Source of the DNA: an uncultured Bacteriovoracaceae bacterium
Lineage (GTDB): Bacteria > Bdellovibrionota > Bacteriovoracia > Bacteriovoracales > Bacteriovoracaceae
Length of the DNA: 56,386 nucleotides
Assembly: GCA_950054155.1 (NCBI GenBank)
Contig: CATLOT010000024.1
Coordinates: forward strand, 1 to 56,386
Direction: 5' to 3'
Part shown: positions 8,144 to 16,896 of the stretch, piece by piece
Layout of the letters: each line of letters opens with the position of its first letter
How positions within the stretch are numbered: position 1 is the first letter of the stretch
The notes under the pieces: generated by a model
The model's input: the letters and a program-made list of their open reading frames with translations, nothing else
What the model was told of the DNA's origin: nothing
The model's database searches: none
Program-made: the position numbers and the translations under genes

Positions 8144-9114
8144 TTATTAATAATAAAATCCATAAGACGCTCAGAACCTGTCCCATTTAAGTGAATGCAA
8201 TCAAAAAAATAGTCCTCTTCCCAAATTAATTTCTTAGGTCGCAACACATTCAATTCTCTTTTCTCAATCAACTTATTTATTTTTTGTAAGTAATGCTGTG
8301 GCACTATACTATAACTTTCATATGAATAGGGAGGGCTCCACAGAACAACATTTTTAGCAGCCTTTAGGGCAAGGTCAACCCCCTTTTCTAAAAGATCTAA
8401 ATCAATAAAAGAGTTGTTAAAACTATGTTTTAACATTGCCATGCATTCACCACGTAGCCTATTTTTAAACGAAGTATTTTTAAGATTAACGATTACTCCG
8501 CCTCTTGAGGTTGCATCATCTAGAGTATTAAACTCTTCTAGATGAATACTTTTACGCCATTGCAGGTAATCCTTATCCCCTTTAGCATACTGATCGCTAA
8601 AAAGAGAGCGAAACGTTTTCTTTATGACGTTTGAATATCTTAACATTGGTATATAGTCTCTCATAAAAGACTTAATGGGATAGGAATATTCCCAAGACTG
8701 ATAATCTACAAACCCCTCTAACTCTTGCCTAGACATCGACTCAATATGATTAGAGCTTAACGACATAGGATTTATTTCTAAGTATAAAACATCTAACTTT
8801 ACACCTGTTTTGGAAAGATGCTCAAGTAATTTATTTATCTGCATTTGACTTGCGGCCATAAGGCCCAAGTTATATGAAGAACGATTGCGATTCTTTAAAT
8901 CAATCCCATATAGCGTCCTACTCGTTCCAACAAAAGCCGTCTTTCCACTTAAATCTTTTCTTAAAACATCATCGAACTTAATTTGCCAATCGTGATTAAT
9001 ATAAAAATATGAAGAATTATTAAAAGATAAAAGATAATTACGAACAGGTGCAATGAGCAGTAATAAATTAACAACTATCAACGGCAACAAGTAAATAAAT
9101 ACTCGCTTCACCAT
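8134..9114 (-). CDS. Membrane-anchored SGNH/DltD-like protein
   Basis: About 326 residues from the ATG at 9114, which follows the upstream gene's stop as TAAGATG; a slightly longer in-frame start at 9129 overlaps that gene. There is one N-terminal membrane helix (VKRVFIYLLPLIVVNLLLLIAP), then a presumably periplasmic domain. GTSRTLYGID after a short beta-strand matches the serine block of SGNH hydrolases in DltD/AlgJ-like proteins, and FFDCIHLNGTGSERL near the end fits the D-x-x-H block. These proteins act with an MBOAT partner, which is the adjacent convergent gene. The similarity is at motif level only; a catalytic role is inferred. Confidence 0.66.
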   Translation of the reverse strand: MVKRVFIYLLPLIVVNLLLLIAPVRNYLLSFNNSSYFYINHDWQIKFDDVLRKDLSGKTAFVGTSRTLYGIDLKNRNRSSYNLGLMAASQMQINKLLEHLSKTGVKLDVLYLEINPMSLSSNHIESMSRQELEGFVDYQSWEYSYPIKSFMRDYIPMLRYSNVIKKTFRSLFSDQYAKGDKDYLQWRKSIHLEEFNTLDDATSRGGVIVNLKNTSFKNRLRGECMAMLKHSFNNSFIDLDLLEKGVDLALKAAKNVVLWSPPYSYESYSIVPQHYLQKINKLIEKRELNVLRPKKLIWEEDYFFDCIHLNGTGSERLMDFIINNQN

Positions 9115-9115
9115 C

Positions 9116-9409
9116 TTACAAGCAAACACAAGTTGTCACCCATGAGCCAGAATATATTTCAGAGCAGGTGTCAAACTTTGCCTTACCGTTTTTACACTTC
9201 TTCTTTGAAGCATCCTGGCAGTCTTTATTTTCTAAACACCTGTTTCCAGTGGTAGGGTGTTGAAAGATATCTCCCTTAATCAATTTAGAAAATGCCTTAG
9301 GTGCTTTCTGCTTCTCCACACCTAGAAACGGCTTTGAAAAATAATCGACATCCTCAGCTAAAGATGTCGAGTTCAAGTAGATAAGTATTGTGAAAACTGT
9401 TGCAACCAT
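9116..9409 (-). CDS. Small secreted cysteine-rich protein of unknown function
   Basis: 97 residues. A hydrophobic N-terminal segment (MVATVFTILIYLNSTSLA) looks like a signal peptide with cleavage after SLA. The mature part has six cysteines clustered in the C-terminal half (NRCLENKDC, KKKC, DTC and the final CVC), suggesting disulfide bonds in the periplasm or outside. It sits two bases upstream of the SGNH-like gene on the same strand and 26 bases downstream of the lipoprotein gene, so it is probably in the same transcript. I do not recognise a family. Confidence 0.6.
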   Translation of the reverse strand: MVATVFTILIYLNSTSLAEDVDYFSKPFLGVEKQKAPKAFSKLIKGDIFQHPTTGNRCLENKDCQDASKKKCKNGKAKFDTCSEIYSGSWVTTCVCL

Positions 9410-9435
9410 AAGAGATATCTCACTTTATCATAAAA

Positions 9436-10521
9436 CTATTCTTCTAATATGGATTCAATGACCTTAAAGTAACTTATCCACTTATCTTTATTAGTATAAT
9501 AATCATTATGATACATTCCTTTTAGCATAAAAATCTTATCCTTCTCAAAGCTATTAACCTTCATGGTATCAAATGATAACAAGTCTTCATACTCTGGATA
9601 AATCAAGTAACGATCATGTATTCCGTCGAGAGTGAATCCCTTTTTGAAACTCTTAGAAAGATTAAATTCTGTGATTAAGTTTATATACTGGTCGGATTTA
9701 GGTACAACCTTAGCGTTTTGATTATTACCACGAGGTAGCTGATAAAAGTTACTCATTTCATGATAGTTGATTACCTTTTTGTCCTCCTGATAAACCTCAC
9801 TCATCAAAACAAGCTTATCACTCTTACTCTTAACAACCATTGGTGTATAAAATATCGACTTCTTATAGAAGTCACTATTTTCCGTTAAAAACTTATAAGT
9901 AAAAGCGAAAGAGCGACATGTCACATTAACTATCACTTTATCTTTTTCTAAATTTTGATCTTTAAAAAAGCTATTTAACTCTTTTCCAAACACATCATTT
10001 AACTCTACAACCGTAAATGATTTCTCATTTCTACTGACTTTAGTCAGGTCTACTGAAATAAAATTATAGTCTTTAAAATAAAGCGAATACTCAACAAGAA
10101 ACTCCCACCCAAGACTCGGGCTAGTTAAATTATCATGCACATAAATGATCGTCCCTTTGCTATTAACTACTTCTGACCGATAGAGATGAAAATTAAAAAT
10201 ATTTCTTGTGGTCTGAATAGGGAACCGATTATTGTATCGTGACAGCTGCTTTTTTACCCAAGAGATATACCACTTTGCCTTATCGCCGACTTCTATAAAA
10301 TTTTTTATCAAATCATCTTTCTTTCTCAAACCAGGGACTTTCTTTTTAAAGTCGTCATAATAGTCATCCAGAAAGTTTTCAAAGTTTTTCCGAGTAGATA
10401 TAACGTAATCATCAGCTGAGTCATAGTTCTCTAGTTTATGCTGAAAGCTTCGCTCTTCATTAACTTCACATGACAAAACTGTAGTCAGCAGAAGTATATA
10501 GAATTGCACCTTAAATCTCAC
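9436..10521 (-). CDS. Lipoprotein with a degenerate alpha/beta-hydrolase-like fold
   Basis: 361 residues. The N-terminus MRFKVQFYILLLTTVLSC is a lipoprotein signal with the lipobox VLSC, so the mature protein should be lipid-anchored at its cysteine. The middle resembles an alpha/beta hydrolase: GTIIYVHDNLTSPS (strand and oxyanion-loop region), NFISVDLTKVSRN, and a strand VIVNVTCRSFAF where the nucleophile elbow GxSxG would be expected. That motif is not intact, so it may not be an esterase. A GMYHNDYY histidine lies near the C-terminus where the catalytic histidine often sits. It is followed by the small secreted and SGNH-like genes. The fold assignment is tentative. Confidence 0.55.
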   Translation of the reverse strand: MRFKVQFYILLLTTVLSCEVNEERSFQHKLENYDSADDYVISTRKNFENFLDDYYDDFKKKVPGLRKKDDLIKNFIEVGDKAKWYISWVKKQLSRYNNRFPIQTTRNIFNFHLYRSEVVNSKGTIIYVHDNLTSPSLGWEFLVEYSLYFKDYNFISVDLTKVSRNEKSFTVVELNDVFGKELNSFFKDQNLEKDKVIVNVTCRSFAFTYKFLTENSDFYKKSIFYTPMVVKSKSDKLVLMSEVYQEDKKVINYHEMSNFYQLPRGNNQNAKVVPKSDQYINLITEFNLSKSFKKGFTLDGIHDRYLIYPEYEDLLSFDTMKVNSFEKDKIFMLKGMYHNDYYTNKDKWISYFKVIESILEE

Positions 10522-10676
10522 TCCCCCTCCTTCTCTCTAAGTGCCTTGTTCACTTATCCTTCACTTACAACAAAGCTCATCATCATTATAATTCATTGTC
10601 ACTTAAAAGCCACACAATCCCTTGCAATGACATATTTATTATACTAGCCCACCATTCTCCCTGACCTGACCATTAA

Positions 10677-11792
10677 CTATCTCGCTCTTGAGAGGCCCAA
10701 GTGCCGATTGAGAAATCTTTGATTTTCTAGTCTTCCGAACTTAAAAAGATGCCTATCAAAATAGTAGTGAGTAAAGGTCAATGACCAAAAAAGGGAAAAA
10801 AACACGAAATCAAACAAACGACGATCAATCAGAGGACTAGCTTCCAAAGAAGCAATATATATAACCCTATTATTAAAAAATACAGAAATCCCACTTAACA
10901 AAATAACGATAACAAGAACTACCCTCCCTTTATCCCTACGACTCATGCTGATCAACCGGGGCCTCACCATTCGTTTGAATATATAAATGTATTCAAATGA
11001 ATGAAATATCATCCTCGAATAATTAAAAAAGGGAAGAAATGGTGCCAATGGATAAAAGAATAGTCTCAAATGAAAGAGTATTTTTTTATTCCTATAAGTA
11101 GAATTTAGAAAAAACCAATTAACAGCCAAAATCATTACGATAGGCAAATACGTGAGCAACAGAAAACAAATAAATACCTTACTCATGCCTATTTTGATAA
11201 TTCCGAGAGCCCCTAAGGCATAGCCACTAAAAATCAAGGCAAATACAACATAAAAAAGCCTCTTTTCAGCTTTACTAACTTTATCGAAAACTCCTGATAA
11301 GTCTGAATCTGCTGTATCTTTCATATCATGATTCATAAGTAATGCTACTCCCATATTCTGGAACACAAAATGAGAAGTAATTAAGAATACTATAATAACT
11401 TTAACAATCTTTCTGTAGTCAACTTGTGGGTAATGAGCCGCCCACTCATCATAGTAAAATAAAAAGAAAGCAAGAGTGAAAGTCGTTAAAAAAATACTGA
11501 TTACGGTAAGTCGAACCTTTGTTGGCCCGATTTCCATAATCCACTTTCGAGAACCCTTAAAGTACCTCAAAATGACAAAAGTAAATACAATATGGATAAA
11601 AGCAAAGAATAAAATATCTATAATTATTTGAAGGCTCACCGACTGTTCTAGGTCATATAAATTATATGGGGTAAAAACCGAAACCACACTTAGAGTAAAA
11701 AGAATAACAGGTAAAAATAAGTGTAGGCATTCAGTCAAGCCTTCAATGCGGTAATCTATTAATTGATACTTCATCACCGCAAATATTAGCAT
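10677..11792 (-). CDS. Polytopic membrane protein of unknown function
   Basis: 371 residues with about eight or nine hydrophobic helices (for example LFLPVILFTLSVVSVF, IIIDILFFAFIHIVFTFVI, VFICFLLLTYLPIVMILAVNWFF) separated by short basic loops. Near the C-terminus is THYYFDRHLFKF, an H-Y-x-x-D pattern I associate with some membrane enzymes, but I cannot name a family. Two ATG codons (11792 and 11774) are possible starts and neither has a good Shine-Dalgarno site. It is divergent from the SGNH gene at 11840 with only 47 bases between them. The 155 bases between it and the lipoprotein gene (10522-10676) show no further gene. Confidence 0.6.
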   Translation of the reverse strand: MLIFAVMKYQLIDYRIEGLTECLHLFLPVILFTLSVVSVFTPYNLYDLEQSVSLQIIIDILFFAFIHIVFTFVILRYFKGSRKWIMEIGPTKVRLTVISIFLTTFTLAFFLFYYDEWAAHYPQVDYRKIVKVIIVFLITSHFVFQNMGVALLMNHDMKDTADSDLSGVFDKVSKAEKRLFYVVFALIFSGYALGALGIIKIGMSKVFICFLLLTYLPIVMILAVNWFFLNSTYRNKKILFHLRLFFYPLAPFLPFFNYSRMIFHSFEYIYIFKRMVRPRLISMSRRDKGRVVLVIVILLSGISVFFNNRVIYIASLEASPLIDRRLFDFVFFSLFWSLTFTHYYFDRHLFKFGRLENQRFLNRHLGLSRAR

Positions 11793-11839
11793 AAGTATGG
11801 TGAATTTGACATAATTCTAAAAAACATACAGTTATTGCT

Positions 11840-13039
11840 ATGAAACTTACTGCCATTATACTTTTACCTTCATTTATTATTTTACTCTTCTTTGAGTATT
11901 GCGCTTATCAGTATTTTAAGGCTAATCATACGTCCTCCAATAAGGACCTTTCCTTTTTTTATCAATCTCAAAAACCTAGTCTAGCTGGTCGTAGTAAGTA
12001 TTTAAAAAAACGCTCATTGTATTTTACATATCATCCTATTCTTGGAGTAAAGTTTCGACCAAATAGCCTGGTGTATGGTTTAAGTCCAGACGCAAGCGGA
12101 TCTCCCTACTTTGATGAAAGAAGTGCATTAATAATTGATAAAAATGGTTTTGTTGCAAATGAAAATATCTTTAACCAAAAAGACATAAAGAGGGCAAAAC
12201 AAATCAATATTATTATTACGGGTGGGTCAACGGTTTCTGGATGGGGTGCTACGCAAAACAAAAAAACATGGCCTGCCAGATTAGAGAAAAAGCTAAACGA
12301 CTTAGCGGAAGTTCAAAATAAACCGTATTATTTTAAGATAAAAAATGCAGGCGTCTTTGGTTACTCAATATCTCAAGAACTCCTCTATTATCTACATGAC
12401 TTACGATATCATCCAATAGATACGATTATTTCCTTTAATGGTATTAACGAAAAATGGAAATTTGAAGACACTCCTCAAAATTATTTTCTTTCCTACCATC
12501 ATAGAAACTTAATTAAAGCTTTAAACAAAGGTAATTCATCAAATACAACCGGGCTACTCCCAAACGTAAGAAGAGCAATGAAGCATCTATTCGTACGGCA
12601 GAAAGACAATCAAATCACCCATGAAAACGTCGACCATTTAAGGGGCGATCAACTATACCTAAGGCAGATAAACACTTACGCTAAAATAGTTTTGTCTGAT
12701 GATATTAAGTTCTTGCATATCCTTCAACCAACGATGGGCTTTTGCGACAAGCGACTTACCGATAATGAGAAAAAACTTCAAAACTTTTTCGGTAACCCTT
12801 TTTACAGAAATAGTTGGGACAAATGGGAATCTTACATAGACGAACTGGAGCCTTTTTATAAAAGAGTAACAAGTCAACTTAAGAGGCCCTGGCACTTTAA
12901 CATGTCATGCCTTTTTAAAGATGAGGAGAAAGAGGTTTTTCATGATCCTAGACATTATAATGATTATGGACAAGAAATTATAGCAAACAAAGTACTTACG
13001 TTATTAAAAGAGAATTCATTAAAAAAATATCTTCAATAA
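11840..13039 (+). CDS. Membrane-anchored SGNH/GDSL-like hydrolase
   Basis: 399 residues: an N-terminal membrane helix or uncleaved signal (LTAIILLPSFIILLFFEYCAY), then an extracytoplasmic SGNH-type domain. Block I is IIITGGSTVSGWG (GGS instead of GDS, common in envelope SGNH proteins), the block II glycine is in GVFGYSISQ, block III is SFNGINE with the asparagine, and block V is FHDPRHYNDYGQE with the Asp-x-x-His pair. This is a full catalytic set, so esterase or acetyl-transfer activity on an envelope or prey polymer is plausible. A TTGACA lies at 11806-11811 and no Shine-Dalgarno site is visible, so translation may be nearly leaderless. It converges on the HTTM gene. Confidence 0.72.
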   Translation: MKLTAIILLPSFIILLFFEYCAYQYFKANHTSSNKDLSFFYQSQKPSLAGRSKYLKKRSLYFTYHPILGVKFRPNSLVYGLSPDASGSPYFDERSALIIDKNGFVANENIFNQKDIKRAKQINIIITGGSTVSGWGATQNKKTWPARLEKKLNDLAEVQNKPYYFKIKNAGVFGYSISQELLYYLHDLRYHPIDTIISFNGINEKWKFEDTPQNYFLSYHHRNLIKALNKGNSSNTTGLLPNVRRAMKHLFVRQKDNQITHENVDHLRGDQLYLRQINTYAKIVLSDDIKFLHILQPTMGFCDKRLTDNEKKLQNFFGNPFYRNSWDKWESYIDELEPFYKRVTSQLKRPWHFNMSCLFKDEEKEVFHDPRHYNDYGQEIIANKVLTLLKENSLKKYLQ

Positions 13040-13040
13040 G

Positions 13041-13985
13041 TTAAAAACTATAAACTTTAGTTCGAAAAAGATTCCACTTATCGAACAGCCCTTTCCAGTC
13101 CGGCCAACAGAAAAATAATATTGTCATATTTATAAACCCATTTGAGCTGGTGAAAAAAAACATGATATGCCAAACAAACATTGCAGTGATAAACACTCTT
13201 TTTGCATTCGTGTTAAATAAGGCAAGAATAGTACCTAGCTCTACCACTAATGTTAACAGACCACTCACTTTACATAGAAGTGGAAACTGAGAAAGTTTTA
13301 AGCCTAAACCAAGAGAGAGCCCTAAGCGATCAAGATCAGTTTTATAATGAGAAAAAATAAAATAGTTCTTAACTGTATCTCCCCATATCCACTCTAATCC
13401 ACCATTATAAAGTTTTGAAAAGGCGGCACTTACATAGACAGAGCAAAACACGATCATCATAAGCTTTATTGGCCAATTGAAAACCCCCTCGCCTACCTTC
13501 TGCTTAAGCCTTTTTATATTTTCCTTAGCTCCTCTTTTCTTGAGAAAAAAAGAGTCAAGAGATAAAGATTCTCCGCACTGAGAAAATGCAAATATCCATA
13601 AAAATACTACCGTAGTAAGATTATCATGACTTCCCTCTAGGAAAGACACTCTAAAAGAATAAATCATAGTCCCTGTGAGGGCACAGGATAATGTAGATAT
13701 TCTCGTAAATAGCCCAATGCTACTTAAAAGACAAAAGACTATAAAGGTATTAAAGAGAATAATATACTGTGTAACACTGAGAGGTGGGGCACTAAAAAAT
13801 GACATTGGCGCGACAGGATGCCAAAGCTCACCAGGCAAGCTTGCCCAATATTTACTAAATTGATCTTGAAAGTAGGTATATTGTGCTAAAAAAAGGTAAA
13901 AAATTAAACGTGTAAACGAAAGATTAAAAGGCCCTGCTTTAGAAAAAAAGAAATCTGACCATCTCTTATAAATACTCACCACCAC
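13041..13985 (-). CDS. HTTM-domain membrane protein
   Basis: 314 residues with several membrane helices. The opening FNLSFTRLIFYLFLAQYTYF, the ELWHPVAPMSFFSAPPLS segment, GLFTRISTLSCALT and SFLEGSHDNLTTVVFLWIFAFS are typical of the horizontally transferred transmembrane (HTTM) domain related to vitamin K-dependent gamma-carboxylase. Bacterial HTTM proteins are mostly uncharacterised. It is divergent from the spermidine-synthase-like membrane protein at 14133 with about 147 bases between them. The gene at 16244 encodes a WPFSSYPMFS motif that I have seen in proteins encoded beside HTTM genes, so the group may act together. Confidence 0.7.
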   Translation of the reverse strand: MVVSIYKRWSDFFFSKAGPFNLSFTRLIFYLFLAQYTYFQDQFSKYWASLPGELWHPVAPMSFFSAPPLSVTQYIILFNTFIVFCLLSSIGLFTRISTLSCALTGTMIYSFRVSFLEGSHDNLTTVVFLWIFAFSQCGESLSLDSFFLKKRGAKENIKRLKQKVGEGVFNWPIKLMMIVFCSVYVSAAFSKLYNGGLEWIWGDTVKNYFIFSHYKTDLDRLGLSLGLGLKLSQFPLLCKVSGLLTLVVELGTILALFNTNAKRVFITAMFVWHIMFFFTSSNGFINMTILFFCWPDWKGLFDKWNLFRTKVYSF

Positions 13986-14132
13986 AGCCCTAAATAATTA
14001 TCTTCTTTTATAACAAACCTTTATTAAACCAAGGTAAAATTAAGTATACCTCAAGTACGTCCATTAGACATATTCCAAAGATATACTTTAAAATTAGTCT
14101 CACAGCTACGTACAAAGGAAGGATATATCCAT

Positions 14133-16247
14133 CTGAAAAAATATTCAATCCATACTCTTGTTTTTCTTTCCGGAATGACTTCACTTGGTTTTCAAGCGCT
14201 ATGGTTCAGAGGGTTTTCTTTAATCATTGGCTCCACTAGTCAAGCCATATCCCTTATAATAGGTTTTTTTCTGCTGGGAATTTCTCTAGGGTCCTTCGCT
14301 ACTGCTGCCATGTCACCTATCTTCCACCACGGAAAAAAACATCCTCTTCTATATTATGGCCTTGCCGAATTCCTTGGTGGACTAATTGCTGTCATGGGAA
14401 TCTATACGCTTTTCCATAACGATAATATTATTATTGACCTCCTCCTAACTTTTCAAGACAAGAGGATTTCAACTACTTTGATCGTTGCAATTTTTGTACT
14501 TCCCTCTACCTTTTTCTTGGGTGCAGGTCTTCCATTTCTAGCGAGCGAGAAAAGGAGTCTATTTAGACTCGAACGTCTATACGCAACGAACACTTTAGGT
14601 GGAGCATTTGGATGCTTCATCTTTGGTATTCTTACTCCCTACTATTTTAGCTTTTTTATAAGTGCACTCGTTGCATTTATCATTAATTTTTTAATACTTA
14701 CTTATAGTCTCGTTATAGAGATGCATTTAATACATAATAAATATGAAGAAAAAAGAAGGTCTTTCAAGCTAAATAGAAAAGCACTCTTTCTTTCAGTTTT
14801 ATCTGGCTTCTTTTTCATTTCACTTGAAATCGTCAGTGAAAGAATGCTTGGATTAATACTAGGAGATAGATCTTATATTGGGATTCTTACTCTTATTCTT
14901 ATTTTAATAATAATTGCTTTAGGGGCATATACTGTACGAATTATCAAAAAAACCTCTCATCTTTTTAATATCGTCATCACAACAGGTTTTCTTTCTCTAT
15001 TCATTATATATATATTTAAAGATCAAGCTTTTCTCCTTACAATCGATCAGCAAAACATATCCCTATCCAAAATACTATATATAGTCTTTGGGCTTTCACC
15101 ACTTCTATTCTCATTAAGCCTTGTTTTACCAACATGTCTAACCTGGATCAAACAAGAAGATGCTACGACAGAGACAGGAACCTACTTGGCGGCAAATACA
15201 TTAAGTGCTCTTTTCGCATCATTGTTAACGACACACTTCCTCTTTCCGACCATTGGATTAAACGGAACAATGATGTCTGTCACAGCCGGAATTATGGTCA
15301 TCGGTTTTTTAACATTGAGATCAGCTAATAAATTTTTACTTCTCGGCGGAATTCCAATTCTCATTTTGTTTTACTCTAGTCCATTTTCCATTACCAAAGA
15401 AGAGAACATTATTCTTCAAAAGGAAACACCTCTTACTCATTTTACTGTAGTAAAAAGAAATGGAATGGAGGAAATTTATGGAGGAAACAATAGGCTTATT
15501 GCGCCATGGAAAAGAAAGAACATTGCCTTTGCCCAAGAAGCTCTCGCTTTCTTCCCAGCACTATATAAAAAAGATATTCGACAAACACTAACAATTGGAC
15601 TTGGGTATGGCATCACTGCACGCGCTTTTCTCGAGCTGTCCCATGGAGATGTCGAGATCGTAGAAATATTACCCTCATTAATTAACATTACTGATCGCTA
15701 CAAAGAACTTAACGGTTCTTGGAATAAAGACCCCCGAGCAAAGGTATTTAACACAGATGGAATTAGCCACTTATCTCTTTCTCCCAAAAAATACGATATT
15801 ATTTCCGTAAGTATTGATAATGCATATACATCAGGTGGTAGTTTTGCCCTAACTAAAGAATTTTATTCATTAGTTAGCAAGAAATTAACAGACGGAGGTA
15901 TTTTTAGCCAGATGATCTGGGGTCCTCATCTACCAGAAATAGTAGCTACGCTTAAAAGTGTTTTCCCATACCTCAAGCTCATTCCTGCATATTCTGATAC
16001 GGACTATATTATTATAGCAAGTAAAGAGCCCATTAAGAGTGCAAAAGAAATAGTTCACTACAATGATAAATGGAGCACCTTTCTTCACGATGGAAAACGA
16101 AGAACCATTTCTCAAAATCTTGATATAGGAGAAAGGGTTTTAAATAAAATCCTTATCCAGAAACACCGTTTTATTATTTCTAAGCATTCACCAAAGCTTG
16201 AGCTAGAACAAAATAAGAATTTAGGCTATTTCTGGGTTAGAAAATGA
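14133..16247 (+). CDS. Membrane protein fused to a spermidine-synthase-like domain
   Basis: About 704 residues if started at a CTG at 14133; the first ATG is at 14175. The CTG is preferred because it has a strong AAGGAAGGA site about nine bases upstream and restores the family's usual N-terminus, KKYSIHTLVFLSG before MTSLGFQALWFRG. The N-terminal half is a polytopic, transporter-like domain with about 10-12 helices. The C-terminal domain resembles polyamine aminopropyltransferases: the nucleotide motif IGLGYGITAR, the acidic residue in VEIVEILPS, FNTDGISHL and FYSLVSKKLTDGGIFSQMIW. Proteins of this fusion type are common but their substrate is unknown. It overlaps the next gene by four bases. 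Confidence 0.75.
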   Translation: MKKYSIHTLVFLSGMTSLGFQALWFRGFSLIIGSTSQAISLIIGFFLLGISLGSFATAAMSPIFHHGKKHPLLYYGLAEFLGGLIAVMGIYTLFHNDNIIIDLLLTFQDKRISTTLIVAIFVLPSTFFLGAGLPFLASEKRSLFRLERLYATNTLGGAFGCFIFGILTPYYFSFFISALVAFIINFLILTYSLVIEMHLIHNKYEEKRRSFKLNRKALFLSVLSGFFFISLEIVSERMLGLILGDRSYIGILTLILILIIIALGAYTVRIIKKTSHLFNIVITTGFLSLFIIYIFKDQAFLLTIDQQNISLSKILYIVFGLSPLLFSLSLVLPTCLTWIKQEDATTETGTYLAANTLSALFASLLTTHFLFPTIGLNGTMMSVTAGIMVIGFLTLRSANKFLLLGGIPILILFYSSPFSITKEENIILQKETPLTHFTVVKRNGMEEIYGGNNRLIAPWKRKNIAFAQEALAFFPALYKKDIRQTLTIGLGYGITARAFLELSHGDVEIVEILPSLINITDRYKELNGSWNKDPRAKVFNTDGISHLSLSPKKYDIISVSIDNAYTSGGSFALTKEFYSLVSKKLTDGGIFSQMIWGPHLPEIVATLKSVFPYLKLIPAYSDTDYIIIASKEPIKSAKEIVHYNDKWSTFLHDGKRRTISQNLDIGERVLNKILIQKHRFIISKHSPKLELEQNKNLGYFWVRK

Positions 16248-16849
16248 TAAGAGATAAAAAACGTTTCCTTACAAATATATTTATTACTTTCATTATTATC
16301 TCTAGTTTCGGCTTTGGATTGACCGAAAAGTTTATCAGCCAAGGCTTTCAAGAAGATAACTTTAAAAACCACCCCCTATTTATAGATGATACACGTAATG
16401 TAAGGGACCAAGACTTCTGGCCCTTTTCAAGCTATCCAATGTTTTCTGATGGATACCATAATCCACAGGTTTCTCGAATTGAGATAAGAGGTGTTACTCA
16501 GGATGATAAAGAACTTGTGCTGAAAATCTCTAAGGTACTTTATCCCTTATGGGAAAATGGACTTCACAGAATGCTTAAAAAAGCTATTGTCCATAACAAA
16601 AGTGAAGGCAAAATCATGGACTCTCTCTCTCGACTTTTTCAAGAGAGGATTAATCACAATACTCTCGAAAACATAGAGAATTATAAAAGGATCATAAAGT
16701 TGGATTGGTATATTCAACTATGGGACTTCGATACATGGGTTAACTTTAGAAAAACTCACGGTAATCTCAATGAATGGCATGATTATAAAGAGAGTAGCTA
16801 TTCACCAATCTACAGCAAACTCTTTCATACAAGTAGTTTAAACGACTAA
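16244..16849 (+). CDS. Membrane-anchored protein with a YPMFS motif, unknown function
   Basis: 201 residues, translationally coupled to the spermidine-synthase-like gene by an ATGA overlap. An N-terminal hydrophobic stretch (FLTNIFITFIIISSFGFGL) is followed by a soluble, probably extracytoplasmic domain. The DFWPFSSYPMFSDGY motif (about residues 63-77) is the only recognisable signature; I have seen similar W-P-F-S-x-Y-P-M-F/Y-S motifs in small proteins next to HTTM genes, such as the one at 13041-13985 here. The remainder is rich in charged and aromatic residues and matches no family I know. Confidence 0.6.
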   Translation: MIRDKKRFLTNIFITFIIISSFGFGLTEKFISQGFQEDNFKNHPLFIDDTRNVRDQDFWPFSSYPMFSDGYHNPQVSRIEIRGVTQDDKELVLKISKVLYPLWENGLHRMLKKAIVHNKSEGKIMDSLSRLFQERINHNTLENIENYKRIIKLDWYIQLWDFDTWVNFRKTHGNLNEWHDYKESSYSPIYSKLFHTSSLND

Positions 16850-16859
16850 AGCTTTATGT

Positions 16860-16888
16860 TTCACACAAAATTGTTATTCCTGTATAAT
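16860..16888 (+). promoter_or_regulatory. Sigma-70 promoter giving a near-leaderless transcript
   Basis: TTCACA at 16860-16865, a 17-base spacer and a perfect TATAAT at 16883-16888. The predicted start is near 16895, two bases before the ATG at 16897, and there is no Shine-Dalgarno sequence between. Confidence 0.6.
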
Positions 16889-16896
16889 TATTTTGT

